DNA from: a virus
Length of the DNA stretch: 43,321 bases
IMG/VR virus record: IMGVR_UViG_3300044950_000235
Span: 1 to 43,321 of that record
Reading direction: 5' to 3' (one strand)
Positions 41,706-43,321 of the stretch are shown piece after piece; position 1 is the first letter of the stretch; every line of letters begins with the position of its first letter. The notes beneath the pieces were generated by a model. That model saw only the letters and a list, made by a program, of their open reading frames with translations. It had not been told where the DNA came from and ran no database searches. A program made the position numbers and the translations under genes.

Positions 41706-41720
41706 TGAGAATGATTCTCA
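41706..41720. promoter_or_regulatory. Perfect 7-1-7 palindrome resembling a Fur box
   Basis: TGAGAAT-G-ATTCTCA matches the 7-1-7 Fur model TGATAAT-n-ATTATCA at 12 of 14 positions, and 41707-41725 matches the 19-bp consensus at 14 of 19. It covers the predicted +1 of the candidate promoter, a repressing position. A phage-coded regulator with a similar site cannot be excluded. Confidence 0.5.
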
Positions 41721-41743
41721 TTGTGTCGCAGTAACACGATTTT

Positions 41744-41857
41744 ATAGGTTTGCGTGAAGTAACCTATCGGTAATACCGCATCCAATACCGCAAGCCATAG
41801 GGGTAGGTATAAACACGCAAGGCATGGCGTGGGATGCGGCTTTAATATAAGCCTTGC
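41744..41857 (+). promoter_or_regulatory. Structured leader of the 142-aa gene
   Basis: Several inverted repeats lie here: ATAGGTT/AACCTAT (41744-41767), GCAAGGC/GCCTTGC (41817-41857) and an inner GGCTT/AAGCC (41838-41853) that shares bases with the previous pair, so the two stems compete. A 9-bp direct repeat AATACCGCA (41772, 41784) lies between. The leader may control expression, but no known riboswitch was recognised. Confidence 0.4.
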
Positions 41858-41901
41858 ATGGTGTAGGGTTTATATATCAAGCCAACTTTTAAGGATAAAT
41901 C

Positions 41902-42330
41902 ATGTCTAATTCTATTACCGTATTTTCCAACGACAATTCTATCGTTACCTTTGAGAACAAAAGCGGTGTGCAATTTGCGCTTAGCGCCGAGGGTGCATTG
42001 TTCAAAGGTGGTGCAGCATTGGTGGCATTAAAAGATGCAGCATTGTTGTCAGCATACAACAAAGCCCGTGATGGAAAATACCGCAGTGCGGCCGATGTAA
42101 TCGGGGCGTCATTCCCTTCGACTACCAAAGCCTTCGAGAAAATTATCGGTAGCGCATGGGCCAACAAGTCTGCTATGTGCTCATTCCTCAGCGCCATTGA
42201 GCGTGCCGAGCCTGGAAAATCTGGGTACAGCAAAAAGCAAAATGATGCCAAAGGGTTTGTTGCATACCTTCGTGAGAATGTGCCTTCGCTGGCCGCAAAC
42301 CCAGAAGATGCATTCACTATCAACGCCTAA
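41902..42330 (+). CDS. Unknown early-type protein (142 aa)
   Basis: The protein begins MSNSITVFSNDNSIVTFENK, a short beta-rich start. It continues with an Ala/Lys-rich helical part (FKGGAALVALKDAALLSAYN; TTKAFEKIIGSAWANKSAMC) and a C-terminal helix. AAGGAT lies 5 nt before the ATG. It is the first gene of the right-hand + strand block, behind a long structured leader. No family was recognised. Length and position suggest an early host-takeover or regulatory protein, but this is inference. Confidence 0.7.
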   Translation: MSNSITVFSNDNSIVTFENKSGVQFALSAEGALFKGGAALVALKDAALLSAYNKARDGKYRSAADVIGASFPSTTKAFEKIIGSAWANKSAMCSFLSAIERAEPGKSGYSKKQNDAKGFVAYLRENVPSLAANPEDAFTINA

Positions 42331-42354
42331 ACCTTGCCCCTAGGTCATAGCCTG

Positions 42355-42373
42355 AAGCCCATCATGTGGGCTT
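42355..42373 (+). other. 7-bp hairpin between early genes
   Basis: AAGCCCA (42355-42361) and TGGGCTT (42367-42373) pair around TCATG. No T-run follows. It lies 25 nt after the 142-aa gene and 27 nt before the next ATG, so it may separate or protect the two messages. Confidence 0.55.
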
Positions 42374-42399
42374 TGGAGTGTCACCTTCAAAGGAAAGAT

Positions 42400-42648
42400 A
42401 TGCGTACACACCTTGTACCCAAGGGCGCGATGCCTCCAATGCCACCACTCGTAACTGGCGATGTGGGGCGCAAACTCCAAGGCGGATTACCACCCGAGCC
42501 ATACCGCGCTCGTAATGCATGGGGCAATGCGTATCGCCGTGCTCAAAATGATGGTGTGAGTAAATCATGCCGTGCCGAATGCTTCCATGCAACAAGCGAA
42601 TGGGATAAAAATGCCCGCAAAGGTATGGGCGGATTCATCGCCGCCTAA
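42400..42648 (+). CDS. Unknown early-type protein (82 aa)
   Basis: ATG 42400 was chosen (AAAGGAAAG 4 nt upstream); a longer frame to 42334 begins at a weak TTG inside the previous spacer. The protein starts MRTHLVPKGAMPPMPPLVTG and is basic and aromatic in the middle (PYRARNAWGNAYRRAQNDG), with two cysteines and two histidines nearby (SKSCRAECFHATSEW), which could be a small metal site. The DNA for MRTHLV contains one TACACACC copy. Function unknown. Confidence 0.65.
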   Translation: MRTHLVPKGAMPPMPPLVTGDVGRKLQGGLPPEPYRARNAWGNAYRRAQNDGVSKSCRAECFHATSEWDKNARKGMGGFIAA

Positions 42649-42992
42649 TTATCTTGCCAAAAAGTGTCGGATAAATGTACGGATAAATACAAAACCTAGT
42701 GTTTGTGCGGTCTCCCAAGCCTATTTATCTAATTATCTAATTATCTTATTAAATATGGGTACGCGTGTATGTGAAGCCGACTTCGTGCATACACACCTTA
42801 GAGCGCGCAAAGAAAAGCGACCCTTAAAATCCGCCCTGCCCCAAACCACCCCGAGATAATTACCCTAGGGTAAACCCTATACATACGCCACAAGCGTGTG
42901 TTCATGCGGGCTGCGGGACATACACACCCAATTTCTATTTATCTTGGGGGGTGGATAATTGCATTTTTCAAGATAAATGCCCCGAGATAATT
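42647..42992. repeat. Cluster of eleven GATAAWT boxes, possible origin or operator array
   Basis: GATAAWT or its complement starts at 42647, 42670, 42682, 42723, 42731, 42739, 42855, 42937, 42954, 42972 and 42986. Inside are a perfect 10-bp inverted repeat (ATTTATCTTG 42937-42946, CAAGATAAAT 42969-42978) and a 15-bp direct repeat CCCCGAGATAATTAC (42849, 42980). The 410-bp stretch from 42649 to 43058 has no credible gene. AT-rich iterons next to replication-type genes suggest an origin; a repressor array is the alternative. Confidence 0.55.
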
Positions 42993-43002
42993 ACAACTTC
43001 AC

Positions 43003-43021
43003 ATACATACATTGTATGTAT
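43003..43021. promoter_or_regulatory. Perfect 9-1-9 palindrome
   Basis: ATACATACA-T-TGTATGTAT. Its last base is the first base of a TACACACC copy, and it lies 38 bp upstream of the next ATG. A similar but imperfect ATATGTATAC stretch precedes the copy at 41388, so palindrome and TACACACC may form one composite site. Confidence 0.55.
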
Positions 43022-43058
43022 ACACACCAAATCCCTGTCAACCAACTGGAGAATCAAA

Positions 43059-43214
43059 ATGATGTTTTTCATCAACACATCCCTGCCTGAGCGTACGCAT
43101 ACACACCAAATTCCACAAATCGCGGAAGATGATGACGAATTCGTATTCGAGTATCGCCCCGAAATCATGGACGAAGAGACCGACCGTATGCAGCACTCAT
43201 TCGACCGCGACTGA
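43059..43214 (+). CDS. Small acidic early-type protein (51 aa)
   Basis: ATG 43059 is chosen because GGAG lies 7 nt upstream; a longer frame to 42951 would start inside the repeat array. The peptide (MMFFINTSLPERTHTHQIPQ, then EDDDEFVFEYRPEIMDEETD) is strongly acidic, the sort of small protein that often inhibits host DNA-binding enzymes by mimicking DNA charge. That function is only a suggestion. Its leader is nearly the same as that of the next gene. Confidence 0.6.
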   Translation: MMFFINTSLPERTHTHQIPQIAEDDDEFVFEYRPEIMDEETDRMQHSFDRD

Positions 43215-43256
43215 CCAAATCCCACTGCCAATCCCCCAACCAACTGGAGAATCATC

Positions 43257-43321
43257 ATGCGTGTAATAGTATCTTTTGGCTTCATTGGGGTAGACCCCGA
43301 CAGCCCAGTAGCCGATGAAAT
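43257..43321 (+). CDS. Start of a further early-type gene (3' partial)
   Basis: An ATG at 43257 follows an 18-nt leader identical to that of the preceding gene (with GGAG as Shine-Dalgarno). Twenty-one codons are visible (MRVIVSFGFIGVDPDSPVAD, E) before the window ends. Too little is present to assign a function. Confidence 0.65.
   Translation, partial: MRVIVSFGFIGVDPDSPVADE

Larger units (their letters stand above)
42405..43107 (+). repeat. Five TACACACC copies in the early region
   Basis: Copies start at 42405, 42790, 42921, 43021 and 43100, all on the + strand; most are preceded by A or CA (ATACACACC). With the two flanking the late promoter the total is seven in under 2 kb, while by eye only one more copy (21080, in coding DNA) was found in the rest of the window. 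They lie both in spacers and inside small genes. Confidence 0.75.

Noticed and set aside
41889-42323. 144-codon frame on the - strand opposite the 142-aa gene
   Set aside because: The + strand frame has a good Shine-Dalgarno and protein-like composition; the antisense frame does not.
42756-42859. 34-codon frame on the + strand within the repeat cluster
   Set aside because: No ribosome site, and its sequence is made of the repeat motifs.
42951-43058. Longer start for the 51-aa gene
   Set aside because: The upstream 36 codons run through the inverted repeat and palindrome; the ATG at 43059 has the shared leader and ribosome site.
1-43321. tRNA genes, integrase or prophage attachment site
   Set aside because: None recognised on reading both strands; a short att core cannot be detected without the host sequence.

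Overview
The window looks like most of the genome of a tailed double-stranded DNA phage of a Gram-negative bacterium, probably a podovirus. It has terminase, portal, scaffold and coat genes in the usual order, no tape-measure, sheath or tail-tube genes, a set of internal (ejected) virion proteins with a 3130-residue giant, and a lysis cassette with a GH108-type endolysin and a 3-TM holin. No integrase, tRNA, rRNA, CRISPR array or insertion sequence was seen. The glycine-rich and TLTNKTI-type fibre proteins resemble those of aquatic phages, but the host cannot be named from sequence alone.

Layout. (1) 1-3720, + strand: the end of an ssDNA-binding-like gene and a 1010-residue primase-helicase, closed by a strong terminator. 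(2) 3716-41321, - strand, transcribed right to left: one almost gap-free late block. In transcription order it holds an RHH regulator, TerS, TerL, portal, a small protein, scaffold, coat, a decoration-like protein, adaptor proteins, a first fibre/adhesin region, an insert of metal-enzyme-like genes (ferritin-like PF10118, cupin, 2OG-Fe(II) oxygenase), small membrane proteins, holin, a second 2OG oxygenase, endolysin, a second fibre/adhesin module, a nozzle-like tail protein, GNAT, internal virion proteins, the giant polyvalent protein and two small basic proteins. (3) 41322-41901: an intergenic control region with a G-quadruplex motif, repeats, candidate divergent promoters and a Fur-box-like palindrome. 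(4) 41902-43321, + strand: small unknown early-type genes interleaved with two repeat families (TACACACC and GATAAWT) and cut off by the window end.

How it fits together. The two + strand blocks probably join across the missing part of the genome as the early/replication arm, while the - strand is the late arm. Most late genes are joined by ATGA, GTGA or TAATG overlaps, which implies coupled translation. Internal sigma70-like promoters were found before portal, before the 80-residue gene and before the second fibre module.

The most unusual parts are the right-hand control region, where TACACACC flanks the promoter of the RHH gene and recurs among the early genes; the concentration of probable metal-dependent enzymes inside the tail/lysis genes together with a Fur-like operator; and two parallel fibre plus glycine-rich adhesin modules. 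All family calls come from reading motifs by eye, with no database search.
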